A stretch of DNA of 64,000 nucleotides from Marinobacter fonticola. Its GTDB lineage: Bacteria; Pseudomonadota; Gammaproteobacteria; Pseudomonadales; Oleiphilaceae. Below are positions 37,398-46,336 of the stretch, in pieces (positions within the stretch are counted from its first letter, which is position 1; every line of letters begins with the position of its first letter). Location of the stretch: positions 682,001 to 746,000 of the forward strand of contig NZ_CP043042.1 in NCBI RefSeq assembly GCF_008122265.1, in the 5' to 3' direction. The notes below the pieces were generated by a model that was not told where the DNA came from, made no database searches, and was given only the letters and a program-made list of their open reading frames with translations. A program made the translations under genes and the position numbers.

Positions 37398-39473
37398 ATG
37401 GCTGCACTGGAAGACATCAATGTGACGACTCTCAAGGGAGTCGGCAGCGCGCTAGCAGGGACGCTGGCCAAATTGGGCATCCATTCCCTGCAGGATTTGC
37501 TGTTTCACTTGCCCCACCGCTACGAGGACCGCACCCGCCTTATCCCCATCGGCAGCCTGCACGTGGGCGATGTTGGTGTGGTCGAAGGCGAGGTGGTCAA
37601 GTCCAACCTGGTCATGGGGCGCCGCCGCAGCCTGCAGGTGACCGTGAGAGACGCATCCGGCTTCCTCGTCCTGCGCTTTTTCCATTTCAACGCGGCGCAG
37701 AAGAATCAACTCACCGAGGGCGCCCGGGTTCGCTGTTTCGGCGAAGTTAGGCCGGGCCGAGCTGGCTTTGAGTTCTATCACCCGGAGTATCAGGTCAATC
37801 CGCCACCCATGCCCACGCCGGACAAGGCGACGCTGACACCGGTGTATCCGCTGACCGAGGGGATCCAGCAGCCCCGCGTGCGCAGCTTGTGTCAGCAGGC
37901 CTTGAGCTATCTTGATCGCTACCCTGTGAAAGAGTGGTTGCCGGAGGCGATCCTGGCCGACTTCCAGATGCCCGGTATTAACGAGGCCTTACGCCTGGTG
38001 CATGCGCCGCCCGCCGGCGCTCCGGTGCCGGCGTTGGTGGAAGGGCGGCATCCTGCCCAGCAGCGCTTGGTTATGGAGGAGTTGCTGGCGCATCAACTCA
38101 GTCTGTTGCGGGTGAGAGAGCAAATCCAGGCGCGGGAAGCCCTTGCCCTATTGCCTCAGGGCGATCTGCCCGAGCAATTTCGCGAGCAGCTGCCATTTCG
38201 GCTGACACCGGCGCAGGAGCGGGTGCTGGCCGATATCCGCCAGGATCTGAGCCAGCCTCTGCCGATGCTTCGGCTTGTGCAGGGCGATGTGGGTTCGGGC
38301 AAGACCGTGGTGGCCGCTCTGGCCGCCTTGCAGGCCCTCTCGGCAGGTGCTCAGGTTGCGTTGATGGCACCCACGGAAATTCTGGCAGAGCAGCACTATC
38401 TCAACTTCCAGGCCTGGCTTGACCCGCTGGGCCTGCCGCCGGCGTGGCTCTCGGGCAAGGTTAAGGGCAAGGCCCGCCAAGCGACCCTGGAGCGGATTGC
38501 CCGGGGCGAGGCGCGTATCGTGATCGGAACCCACGCGTTGTTTCAGGATGACGTGACGTTCGATCGCCTGGGCCTGGTGATCGTCGACGAGCAGCATCGC
38601 TTCGGGGTTCATCAGCGATTGGCTTTGCGGGAAAAAGGTGCGGCGGGTCGCCAAGCGCCCCATCAACTTATCATGACCGCGACGCCGATTCCGCGTACCC
38701 TGGCCATGAGCGCCTATGCCGACCTGGATACATCGGTTATCGACGAACTTCCGCCTGGACGCAAGCCTATCGAAACCATTGCCATCGCCGATGCCCGGCG
38801 CGACGAGGTGATCTGCCGGGTGGAGGAGGCTTGCCGCGCCGGTCGCCAGGCCTATTGGGTCTGTACGCTGATTGAAGAATCCGAGGCGCTGCAGTGCCAG
38901 GCTGCGGAGGTGACCGCTGAAGATCTCCGTGAACGCCTGCCGGGACTGAAGGTTGGGCTGGTACACGGTCGGCTGAAGGCCCAGGAAAAAGCGGTTGTCA
39001 TGCAGCAATTCAAAGACGGCATACTGGATCTGCTGGTGGCCACAACCGTGATCGAGGTCGGGGTCGACGTGCCGAATGCCTCGCTGATCATTATCGAGAA
39101 TCCCGAGCGTTTGGGACTGGCCCAATTACACCAGTTGCGAGGCCGCGTCGGGCGTGGGCATGAGGCGAGTTTCTGCGTGCTCATGTATCATCCGCCGCTG
39201 TCGCAGAACGGTAAAGCCCGGCTACAGGTGCTTCGGGATAGCCAGGACGGTTTTGTGATTGCCGAGAAAGACTTGGAAATTCGAGGCCCGGGCGAAGTCT
39301 TGGGAACGCGTCAGACCGGCATGATGCAGTTCCGTCTGGCGGATTTCGAGCGTGACAAAGGGTGGATACCGATCATCCGGGAAGCCGCCCCCAGCTTGAT
39401 GGGGGACCGTTACCGGGTGGATGCGCTGATTCGCCGCTGGTTGGGTGAACGCATTCGTTATGGTGACGTATAG
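37398..39473 (+). CDS. recG: ATP-dependent DNA helicase RecG
   Basis: Remodels stalled forks and branched DNA; 691 residues. The wedge/OB domain spans about residues 55-150 (VGDVGVVEGEVV). Walker A is GDVGSGKTVVAA, the DEAH-like box is VDEQHRF, motif III TATPIPRTLA, and the C-terminal helicase motifs ATTVIEVGVDVPNA and QLRGRVGRG are intact. It probably shares a promoter with oxyR. Confidence 0.97.
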   Translation: MAALEDINVTTLKGVGSALAGTLAKLGIHSLQDLLFHLPHRYEDRTRLIPIGSLHVGDVGVVEGEVVKSNLVMGRRRSLQVTVRDASGFLVLRFFHFNAAQKNQLTEGARVRCFGEVRPGRAGFEFYHPEYQVNPPPMPTPDKATLTPVYPLTEGIQQPRVRSLCQQALSYLDRYPVKEWLPEAILADFQMPGINEALRLVHAPPAGAPVPALVEGRHPAQQRLVMEELLAHQLSLLRVREQIQAREALALLPQGDLPEQFREQLPFRLTPAQERVLADIRQDLSQPLPMLRLVQGDVGSGKTVVAALAALQALSAGAQVALMAPTEILAEQHYLNFQAWLDPLGLPPAWLSGKVKGKARQATLERIARGEARIVIGTHALFQDDVTFDRLGLVIVDEQHRFGVHQRLALREKGAAGRQAPHQLIMTATPIPRTLAMSAYADLDTSVIDELPPGRKPIETIAIADARRDEVICRVEEACRAGRQAYWVCTLIEESEALQCQAAEVTAEDLRERLPGLKVGLVHGRLKAQEKAVVMQQFKDGILDLLVATTVIEVGVDVPNASLIIIENPERLGLAQLHQLRGRVGRGHEASFCVLMYHPPLSQNGKARLQVLRDSQDGFVIAEKDLEIRGPGEVLGTRQTGMMQFRLADFERDKGWIPIIREAAPSLMGDRYRVDALIRRWLGERIRYGDV

Positions 39474-39665
39474 TTAAGGAGTTGCTCAAAGGCTCCTTCA
39501 GGTGAGTTGACGCATTGATGCGGGGATGGGGCCTAAGGCCGCCGCTAAGCTGAGCAGACAACGCCCGGGTGCCGCCGCCATAGTCGGGTTTCATACCATA
39601 GGCAGGTTTCATAAGGGACCGGCATACGTTCACCAGATTTTACAAAAACAGTCTAGGGGGTTCGC

Positions 39666-41039
39666 ATGGAACTGCCGGTCGCAGTTCAAGATGCCCTTGA
39701 TGCCGCCCGTCGCGGCCGGGGTATGCCTTTATTCGAGATCGTAGAGGTTGATGGCGACAGCCACGCTCTGCGCATGGTTCCGTTGGAGGACCACGAGGGG
39801 AAGTTGCAAGTAATCTGCCGCAAGGCGGATCTGCTTGACATTAATCGACTGAACAAAAAAATGGGACGTGATTTTCGCGTGATCAGCCGCCGGGAGCTCT
39901 GTCGTATCCGCGAGCGCCTGGGAGTCGAATTGCTGCCGGCCCTGCCGTCCCTGACGGGTTGGTCGACGATCGTGGACGAGGCGGTGGACCAGCAGACTGT
40001 CGTCACCTTGTCCTACAAGCCCGGCGGCCCGCAGATCGAGCTACCGAGCGAAGCCTTTCATGTCATGACCGCGGATGCGCGCCGCATGAGGCTAGCGACG
40101 CCGGCGGCCGAGATTCAAGTCAATCTGTCTGAACCGCAAAGAGACCGGCAGCAGCTCCACAGCGCTATCGAGCGTTTCACCAACCTGCGTATACGCCAGC
40201 GCCTCGAAGATACGCTGGAACTGCCGCCGTTGCCGGAGACCGCGCAGCGCATCATTCACTTGCGCGTCAACCCCAATGCCGTCATGGGCGACCTGGTGGA
40301 TATTGTTGAGAGCGATCCGAGCCTGGCGGCCCAGGTCGTAAGCTGGGCGTCCTCGTCCTTTTACGCAGCCGCCGGCGACGTTCGGTCCGTGCACGACGCC
40401 GTGTCGCGGGTGCTGGGCTTCGAGTTAGTCATGAACCTGGCAATGGGGCTTTCGCTGGGCAAGACGCTCAAAGCGCCGGAAGATGAGCCGGATGGCTATA
40501 TCGGCTATTGGCAGCAGGCTATCTGGCAGGCGCAGGCCGCCGGCGTGCTGTCAGCCATGATGCGCCGTGGAGACCGTCCCTCCTTTGGACTGTCGTATCT
40601 TAGCGGCTTGCTGCATAACTTCGGTTACCTGGTTTTGAACCAGGTCTTTCCTCCCCATTTCCGGGTGGTCTGCCGTAATCTGGAAGCCAATGCCAACCTG
40701 GATTCCTCGCTGATCGAACATCACCTATTGGGTATTACCCGCGAACAGGTGGGTGCGCAGTTGATGGAAAATTGGGGCATGCCGGATGAAGTGGTGGTGG
40801 CCCTTCGGCACCAGAAGAATCCCGACTACGATGGCTCCCACGCCGTCTATGCCCATTTGTTGAGGCTCGGACGTCAGCTTCTGGTAGAGCGGGGCGTCAA
40901 TCTGGGCACGTCCGCGGCGTTGGAAGACGACATCTACCAGTACCTTGGCCTGGATCCGAACGCGGTGGCCAAACAATTCGACGGCATGATGGAAAACCGT
41001 GACAGCATCCTCGCCATGGCCGGCATGATGCAGTCGTGA
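39666..41039 (+). CDS. YbaK-like deacylase domain fused to an HDOD signalling domain
   Basis: 457 residues. Residues 1-160 resemble the YbaK/ProX aminoacyl-tRNA editing fold (LEDHEGKLQVICRKADLLDINRL, GRDFRVISRRELCRI). Residues 200-400 are an HDOD domain (LPPLPETAQRIIHLRVNPNAVMGDLVDIVESDPSLAAQVVSWASS, LLHNFGYLVLNQVFP). HDOD domains lack HD hydrolase activity and act in signalling or motility hubs. The fusion is also found after recG in Pseudomonas. Whether the deacylase part is active is unknown. Confidence 0.85.
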   Translation: MELPVAVQDALDAARRGRGMPLFEIVEVDGDSHALRMVPLEDHEGKLQVICRKADLLDINRLNKKMGRDFRVISRRELCRIRERLGVELLPALPSLTGWSTIVDEAVDQQTVVTLSYKPGGPQIELPSEAFHVMTADARRMRLATPAAEIQVNLSEPQRDRQQLHSAIERFTNLRIRQRLEDTLELPPLPETAQRIIHLRVNPNAVMGDLVDIVESDPSLAAQVVSWASSSFYAAAGDVRSVHDAVSRVLGFELVMNLAMGLSLGKTLKAPEDEPDGYIGYWQQAIWQAQAAGVLSAMMRRGDRPSFGLSYLSGLLHNFGYLVLNQVFPPHFRVVCRNLEANANLDSSLIEHHLLGITREQVGAQLMENWGMPDEVVVALRHQKNPDYDGSHAVYAHLLRLGRQLLVERGVNLGTSAALEDDIYQYLGLDPNAVAKQFDGMMENRDSILAMAGMMQS

Positions 41040-41380
41040 TCGCCCTCGAGCCGTAACGCTCACTCGCTGGCCACGGCTTCCCCGGTGGCCAGTATTTCCT
41101 CGCTTCCTGAAATTATTGCTTTCCTTTTTATCCTGGTGGTCTAGATTAATAGATAGGCGTGCCGAATAGGCCGCTGAGCAATGGATTGCGGTCCAGGACA
41201 GGGCGCTAGCGCGATGTCCGCGGGAGGTGTCTTTTTTAAAGGCTGACTTCCACAACCGGCAGTATTTTCCACCTCAGCCCATTCGAACCTATGCCTGAAC
41301 CAGCGGCTGACATGCCCTGGGTGAAGATAGCGTTTCGAAATCCGGTTCTTTTGCGATGCGTCTGAATTCAGGACGCCGTC

Positions 41381-41420
41381 GTAAGTTCGTAAGTTCGTAA
41401 GTTCGTAAGTTCGTAAGGTC
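41381..41420 (+). repeat. Five tandem copies of an 8-bp unit
   Basis: GTAAGTTC repeated four times, then GTAAGGTC. It is not inside a recognisable gene, so slippage would alter spacing or transcription, not a reading frame. Confidence 0.9.
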
Positions 41421-41509
41421 TAAGAGTTTTAGCAGTGCGTTGGTGAGCGTCGTAGTACGGCATGTTATGCCGGGTAGTCTTTCAGGTTGATCTGCATAAG
41501 CGGGTGATT

Positions 41510-41533
41510 GCCGGCCACGAGGCCGGCTTTTTT
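41510..41533 (+). terminator. Rho-independent terminator on the plus strand
   Basis: GCCGGCC and GGCCGGC (41510-41516, 41521-41527) around a 4-nt loop, then six T. It points the opposite way to the DUF2489 gene that ends at 41562, so it ends some plus-strand RNA. Confidence 0.85.
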
Positions 41534-41561
41534 ATGGTGATTTTCTATCATTTCGGCGAGG

Positions 41562-42032
41562 TTATCGGGCCTGCTCCGTAAAGGTGTGGTAACGGATCGC
41601 TGTTGCGGCTCGGCGTATGGCATCGGCGTGCTTTTGTTCCAACTCGAAGCGCTGGCGATCCATTTTGTCGATAAAGCGTGTCGCCGTGTCCTGCCGCGCC
41701 TGATGCGTGGGCATATGCTGGAGGGCATCGTGCATTTCCTGGAAGATCCGGAAGGGCGACTGATTCAATAAATCCGGCGCCAAATGGTCGAGCAGGCCCT
41801 TTATGCGCAAACAGGCTTCTGAGTATTCCACCTGATCCTGTTCGATGGACATCGCCAATACCCGGACACTTTCGATCATCTGTTCTCGCCTCTCGTTCTG
41901 AAAGGCCAGGTTGCGGGCCTGCTGACGGTTCTGCTGCTGCATCAAATGACTGCGTTGCCAGATAAATCGACCCAACAGAGCGATGACCAGAAGACCTGCG
42001 ACAATCAGAACCCACTGAATCCACTGCGGCAT
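41562..42032 (-). CDS. DUF2489 membrane-anchored protein
   Basis: 156 residues. One N-terminal membrane helix (WIQWVLIVAGLLVIALLGRF) is followed by a helical cytoplasmic or periplasmic domain: NERREQMIESVRVLAMSIEQDQVEYSEACLRIKGLLDHL is the DUF2489 signature. Function unknown. Between the plus-strand terminator and the molybdopterin oxidoreductase; the 119-bp gap upstream suggests its own or shared read-through transcription. Confidence 0.85.
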   Translation of the reverse strand: MPQWIQWVLIVAGLLVIALLGRFIWQRSHLMQQQNRQQARNLAFQNERREQMIESVRVLAMSIEQDQVEYSEACLRIKGLLDHLAPDLLNQSPFRIFQEMHDALQHMPTHQARQDTATRFIDKMDRQRFELEQKHADAIRRAATAIRYHTFTEQAR

Positions 42033-42151
42033 GCGTAACGCCTCCGGTTCTTTAACTCGTGTATTTAGAACCGGAGGATTCTACCTTAATTGGCTTAGGC
42101 TCGCGTTCGTCCACCAACCATCGGTCAGCGACGAACACAGCCGCGGATAAA

Positions 42152-44446
42152 CTACGCCTGCTGACGCATGGCGTGATTCTTCCAAACACTCACGGTCACG
42201 GTTTGCCCATTCAGCACCGATGTTCCGCTCACCGGATCGACTTGGTCATCTCGGATCACGTCGTTGATGCTGGCCCCGGCGTGGGCCTCGGCCACTTTTT
42301 GCACAGTGCCGTCGCGGGTGTGACCCCAGCCGTGGGGAATCGACACGACGCCGGGCATAATATCCGCGGTGATCTCCACCGGAACGACGATCTTGCCAGC
42401 CTCGGTTGTCACCTGGGCCTCGTCGCCGCCGGTCAGGCCGGCCCGGTGCGCATCATCCGGATGAATCATCAATGTGCAGCGACTTTTGCCCTTCACCAGC
42501 CGCTGGCTGTTGTGCATCCACGAGTTATTGCTGCGCACGTGGCGACGGCCAATGAGCAGCAAATCTTGCGGCGGCTTGCCCCGCAGGAATGCATGCAAAC
42601 GGGTCAGGTCATCCAGGTATCGGCGCGGCGCCAGGTTGATCTTGCCATCCCGGGTGTAGAGGCGGTCCGGTAGGGACGGGCGTAGAGCCCCTAGATCGAT
42701 CCCATGAGGATTCTCCCGCAGCTTGGCAAGGGAGAGGCCTTTGGGCAGATCCCGCCAGCGTCGATCGAGCGGGCTCAGTCGGGTTAGATGACGCAGGGGA
42801 TGACGGTCGGGCAAGACCGCTTCGAACAGATCCACCGCAGGCTGTAGCGCCGGGCGTACAGCGCCTACCGGTTGGCCGTATGGGCCCGTGCGCAAAGCAA
42901 GATCGAGAAGTGTGTCCGGTCCAAGCTTTTTGAACGCGCGCCAGCCCCATTCCTGACGTAGCCCCAAGCGGCCGCCTTTGTTGAGCCGCTCTAGTCTGTG
43001 GGCCAGTTCGAGCAGGATCTGCCAATCGTGTTTGGCGTCCGCCGCCGGCTGGAATAGCGCGTCACTGAATTTGGCGACGTTGCGCACCGCCATCATGTTG
43101 AAGATCAGGTCGTAATGGCTGCGTTCCAGGGCGTGAGTGGGGGGTAGGATGACATCCGCATGCCGGGTGGTTTCGTTCAGGTAATAGTCTACCGATACCA
43201 TGAAATCGAGTTGCTCGAGCGCTTTTTCCAAACGTGTGCCGTTGGGACTGGAAAGCACCGGGTTGCCGGCAATCGTGACGAACGCACGAATCTGACCGTC
43301 GCCCGGGGTGAGGATTTCGTCCGCCATGGCGTTGGCTGGGTATTCGCCGGCGAATTCTGGAAGCCCCTTGACGCGGCTGCGACGTTTTCCGAAATGGCCT
43401 TTCTGACCGGATAAGGCCCCGAGCGCGACCAGATCGATCGCGGGCTGGGTAAACATCAGGCCGCCGGTCGTGTCGAGCTTGCCGGTGAGTATGTTGAGCA
43501 GGTATATGAGCCAGGTGGATAGACCGCCGAACGACTGCGTACTGGTGCCCATACGGCCGTAGAGCACGGCCCTGGGGGTGGTGGCTAGTCGGCGGGCGAG
43601 CACGCGGATGGTCGTGGCCTCTATGCCCGTATGGTTGCTGACGGCATCCGGCGGATAGGCGGCGCAGGCCAGGCGCACCAGGTCCAGGTCACGGGTCCAT
43701 TGCTGGGCGGCCCCCAGATCCACCAGATGCTCCTCGAACAGGGTGTAGACCATGCCCATCAATAGCAAAGCGTCGGAACCGGGGCGAATAAAGTGAAAAT
43801 CGTCCGCCTGCTGAGCGGTTTCGGTGCGACGCGGGTCGATCACGACCAGTTTTCCGCCGCGGCTCTGAAGCGCTTTCAGGCGGCCGCGGAAGTCCGGTAC
43901 GGACATCAGGCTACCGTTGGACGCCATGGGATTGGCGCCGATACAGATCATCAGATCGGTGTGGTCAATATCCGGAATGGGGAATAGAACCTGATGGCCG
44001 AACATTTCCAGATTGGCCAGCATGTGGGGCAACTGATCGTTGGATGTGGCGGAAAAGCGATTCTGGGTGCCCAGCGCTCTTAGTAGCGGCAGGCCGCCAA
44101 GCATCGCGCCGTGGTTATGGACGTTGGGATTGCCCTGGTAAGTACCCACAGCATTGAGTCCGTATTCCGAGCGGATGCGGTGGAGCCGTTCGGCGACGAA
44201 ATCCAGCGCGGTGTTCCAGTCTGTTTCTTCCCAGCCATTACCGGTTCGCAGCAGGGGGCGGGTCAAACGGTCGGGATCGTTATGGAGGTCTTGCAGGGCC
44301 ACGGCCTTGGGGCAGATGTGGCCGCGACTGAATGGATCGTCGGCGTCGCCTTTTACGGAGGCAATCTTGCCTTCCGTTACTTCGATCGCCACGCCACACA
44401 TGGCTTCGCACAGGTGGCAGGTGCGATAGTGCACGCCGTTTTCCAT
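42152..44446 (-). CDS. Molybdopterin-dependent oxidoreductase, formate dehydrogenase H-like
   Basis: 764 residues. A [4Fe-4S] motif Cys10, Cys13, Cys17, Cys45 (CHLCEAMC...HICPKA) lies at the N-terminus with no Tat signal, so it is cytoplasmic. The Mo-bis-MGD domains follow (GANPMASNGSLMSVPDFRGRLK, VVIDPRRTETAQQADDFHF, and the C-terminal MGD-binding IHPDDAHRAGLTGGDEAQVTTEAG). The residue at the usual Cys/Sec/Ser metal-ligand place is in a SNDQLPHM context, not a clear Cys or Sec. No electron-transfer subunit or molybdenum transport gene is adjacent. The substrate is unknown. Confidence 0.85.
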   Translation of the reverse strand: MENGVHYRTCHLCEAMCGVAIEVTEGKIASVKGDADDPFSRGHICPKAVALQDLHNDPDRLTRPLLRTGNGWEETDWNTALDFVAERLHRIRSEYGLNAVGTYQGNPNVHNHGAMLGGLPLLRALGTQNRFSATSNDQLPHMLANLEMFGHQVLFPIPDIDHTDLMICIGANPMASNGSLMSVPDFRGRLKALQSRGGKLVVIDPRRTETAQQADDFHFIRPGSDALLLMGMVYTLFEEHLVDLGAAQQWTRDLDLVRLACAAYPPDAVSNHTGIEATTIRVLARRLATTPRAVLYGRMGTSTQSFGGLSTWLIYLLNILTGKLDTTGGLMFTQPAIDLVALGALSGQKGHFGKRRSRVKGLPEFAGEYPANAMADEILTPGDGQIRAFVTIAGNPVLSSPNGTRLEKALEQLDFMVSVDYYLNETTRHADVILPPTHALERSHYDLIFNMMAVRNVAKFSDALFQPAADAKHDWQILLELAHRLERLNKGGRLGLRQEWGWRAFKKLGPDTLLDLALRTGPYGQPVGAVRPALQPAVDLFEAVLPDRHPLRHLTRLSPLDRRWRDLPKGLSLAKLRENPHGIDLGALRPSLPDRLYTRDGKINLAPRRYLDDLTRLHAFLRGKPPQDLLLIGRRHVRSNNSWMHNSQRLVKGKSRCTLMIHPDDAHRAGLTGGDEAQVTTEAGKIVVPVEITADIMPGVVSIPHGWGHTRDGTVQKVAEAHAGASINDVIRDDQVDPVSGTSVLNGQTVTVSVWKNHAMRQQA

Positions 44447-44477
44447 GATGAACCCTCCCCAGTATTTGTTATTGGCC

Positions 44478-44626
44478 TAGGGAGCCTCTGAAAAAGTCCA
44501 TTCTGCGGCGAATCACTGCGTTGCGCGGTACTCAAACACTCGCCTACCAGGGAGGTATGTCTCGCGTCTTGCGCTCCGTGCGCCTTGCGCTTCATCCACA
44601 GCCTGAACTTTTTTAGAGGCTCCCTA
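44478..44626. mobile_element. MITE-like element with 20-bp terminal inverted repeats
   Basis: The ends read TAGGGAGCCTCTGAAAAAGT and, on the other strand, TAGGGAGCCTCTAAAAAAGT, one mismatch in 20. The 149-bp interior codes for nothing. No clear target-site duplication is visible. A size and structure typical of a non-autonomous element mobilised by an IS elsewhere in the genome. Confidence 0.75.
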
Positions 44627-44900
44627 GCCTGCAATTTAGGTTTTATTAAGAAACCAGATTAGCAGGAAACAAGGCTGCGATAAAAAGTTTGGATGCCCTT
44701 AGCTTGATCGTGCCTTGTCAGGGAGGCGCTTGCGCCGTCACGGCAAGGGGCTCAAAGGTATTGTGTAGCCGAAGTTTCAGAAGGGGGAGATTGGAAGAAG
44801 AGGCATTTAGTTAAATGTGATTTGCGCTACTTTTTAGAGGTGACAGAGGCACCCGGTTTAGGGGAGGCAGAGGCACCCGGTTAGGGGTGCCTCAGCAGGA
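44627..44900 (+). other. Gene-free stretch between the MITE-like element and the OYE gene
   Basis: No gene is seen. A short direct repeat of AGAGGCACCCGGTTTAGGGG-like sequence (about 44847-44887) lies just past the OYE stop. Confidence 0.4.
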
Positions 44901-46019
44901 TCAGGATGCCGCTTCCGCTTTCGTCAATTTGGGATAGTCGGTATACCCGGCTTCGCTTCCACCGTAGAAGGTACTGTCATCCCATTCGTTCAGCGGTGCA
45001 CCGGTGCGGAAACGCTCTGGCAGATCCGGGTTGGCGATGAACGGACGGCCGAACGTCGCCAGATCGCACAAACCGTCGCTAATCCGCTGGCGTGCCTCGT
45101 CGGCGTTGTAATTGCCGTTCGCGATATAGCGACCGCTGAAGCCGTCGCGAATGGCACGGATGACATTTTCCGGGCGACCGCTGGCGAGATTGCCTTGGAA
45201 TGAGTCTTCAACGACTTCAATGTAGGCGATACCACGTTTATCGAGTTCTTTGGCCAGTTCGCCGTAAGTCTCGGCTGGATCGGGTTCGTTCATACCATTG
45301 AAGCTGCCCGTCGGGCTGACGCGTATGCCGGTGCGACCCTTACCCCAGACATCGACAACGGCATCGACGATTTCCAGCGGCAGGCGCAGCCGGTTAGCCA
45401 ATGAGCCGCCGTAGTTATCGGTACGCTGGTTGCTGTTACTTTTGATGAACTGATCGAGGAGGTAACCATTGGCGGCATGGATTTCTACACCGTCAAAGCC
45501 GGCAGCCTTAGCGTTCTCGGCCCCCTTTCGGAATTGCTCGACAATACCCGGGATTTCATCCGTGCCCAGGGCGCGGGGCTCAAGCACATCGACCATCCCC
45601 GACTCGGCGCTGATATACGTCTTCGCGCCTTGGGGCTTGATGGCGGATGGTGCGACCGGCGTGGCCCCGTCGGGTTGTAGTTCCGGACGGGAAATCCGGC
45701 CAACGTGCCAAAGTTGAAGGTGGATGCGGCCACCAGCCTTGTGCACCGCATCGGTCACTTTCTTCCAGCCTTCGATCTGGTCCAGGGAATGGATGCCGGG
45801 GGTGAAGGCGTAGCCTTTGCCTTGCGGCGAGACCTGGGTTGCTTCACTGATAATCAAGCCGGCTGAGGCGCGTTGCGCGTAGTACTCAGCATTCATTTCG
45901 AAGGGGACATCCCCGGGCTGCTGCGCCCGTGAGCGGGTTAGCGGGGCCATGAGGACGCGGTTGGGCAGTTCAAGATCGCCCAGTTGGAAGGATGACAAGA
46001 GTACGTCGTCGTTGCTCAT
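44901..46019 (-). CDS. nemA: Old yellow enzyme family alkene reductase (NemA-like)
   Basis: FMN enzyme of 372 residues that reduces activated C=C bonds and electrophiles such as N-ethylmaleimide. NRVLMAPLTRSRA binds FMN; the substrate His pair is in GVEIHAANGYLLDQFIKSNSNQRTDNYGGS; the proton-donor Tyr is also typical; the C-terminal GRYIANGNYN and FGRPFIANPDLPERF complete the FMN site. A promoter TTGACC (46077-46082) with TCTAAT (46054-46059), spacer 17, lies upstream with a palindromic operator between the boxes. AGGAG precedes the ATG. Divergent from a GST gene; both probably detoxify electrophiles. Confidence 0.92.
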   Translation of the reverse strand: MSNDDVLLSSFQLGDLELPNRVLMAPLTRSRAQQPGDVPFEMNAEYYAQRASAGLIISEATQVSPQGKGYAFTPGIHSLDQIEGWKKVTDAVHKAGGRIHLQLWHVGRISRPELQPDGATPVAPSAIKPQGAKTYISAESGMVDVLEPRALGTDEIPGIVEQFRKGAENAKAAGFDGVEIHAANGYLLDQFIKSNSNQRTDNYGGSLANRLRLPLEIVDAVVDVWGKGRTGIRVSPTGSFNGMNEPDPAETYGELAKELDKRGIAYIEVVEDSFQGNLASGRPENVIRAIRDGFSGRYIANGNYNADEARQRISDGLCDLATFGRPFIANPDLPERFRTGAPLNEWDDSTFYGGSEAGYTDYPKLTKAEAAS

Positions 46020-46053
46020 TGGCAGGTTCTCCTCGTATTGCCTGTATTGGTTA

Positions 46054-46082
46054 ATTAGACCGGTCTACTATTTCTAGGTCAA
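46054..46082 (-). promoter_or_regulatory. nemA promoter with NemR-like operator
   Basis: -35 TTGACC and -10 TCTAAT at 17 bp. The perfect palindrome TAGACCGGTCTA (46056-46067) overlaps the -10 and spacer, an ideal place for repression. It resembles the E. coli NemR box as I recall it (TAGACC half-sites). Confidence 0.75.
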
Positions 46083-46143
46083 AAAAATAGCGTGAAATGA
46101 AAAGTAAATACTGGAGCCAAAACGTTGGTCCGTGGGACGCGCG

Positions 46144-46188
46144 TTGACAGCGAATGAGAAAACATGCCCATAATAGACCGGTCGTCTA
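46144..46188 (+). promoter_or_regulatory. GST promoter with second NemR-like operator
   Basis: TTGACA 46144-46149 and CATAAT 46169-46174 with a long 19-bp spacer. TAGACCGGTCGTCTA (46174-46188) has perfect TAGAC/GTCTA arms and overlaps the -10. The same half-sites as the nemA operator suggest one shared TetR-type repressor, not encoded in this window. Confidence 0.7.
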
Positions 46189-46336
46189 TAGAAGTCAAAG
46201 AAAGGCAAAGAGAGTCAAAGAGGTCAATTGTCAAAGACGTCGAAGTCAAAAACTTCAGAGCAGGCGAAAACCAAAGCAGATTCGCGAAATGGAATCCACC
46301 GGTTCGGCTCGAGCCAACAGAAACAGAGGATTATCT
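46189..46336 (+). repeat. Purine-rich leader with repeated GTCAAAGA-like units
   Basis: About six irregular copies of (G)TCAAAG lie between the operator and the GST gene (46193-46260), giving an unusually purine-rich untranslated leader of about 140 nt. No stable structure is evident. Confidence 0.5.

Larger units (their letters stand above)
41040..41561 (+). other. 522-bp intergenic region with repeats and a possible small RNA
   Basis: No protein gene is seen. It holds a GGACA/TGTCC hairpin around 41190-41220, five 8-bp repeats at 41381-41420 and a strong plus-strand terminator at 41510-41533, nearly 500 bp past the HDOD gene. The lone terminator suggests a separate short transcript. Confidence 0.5.
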
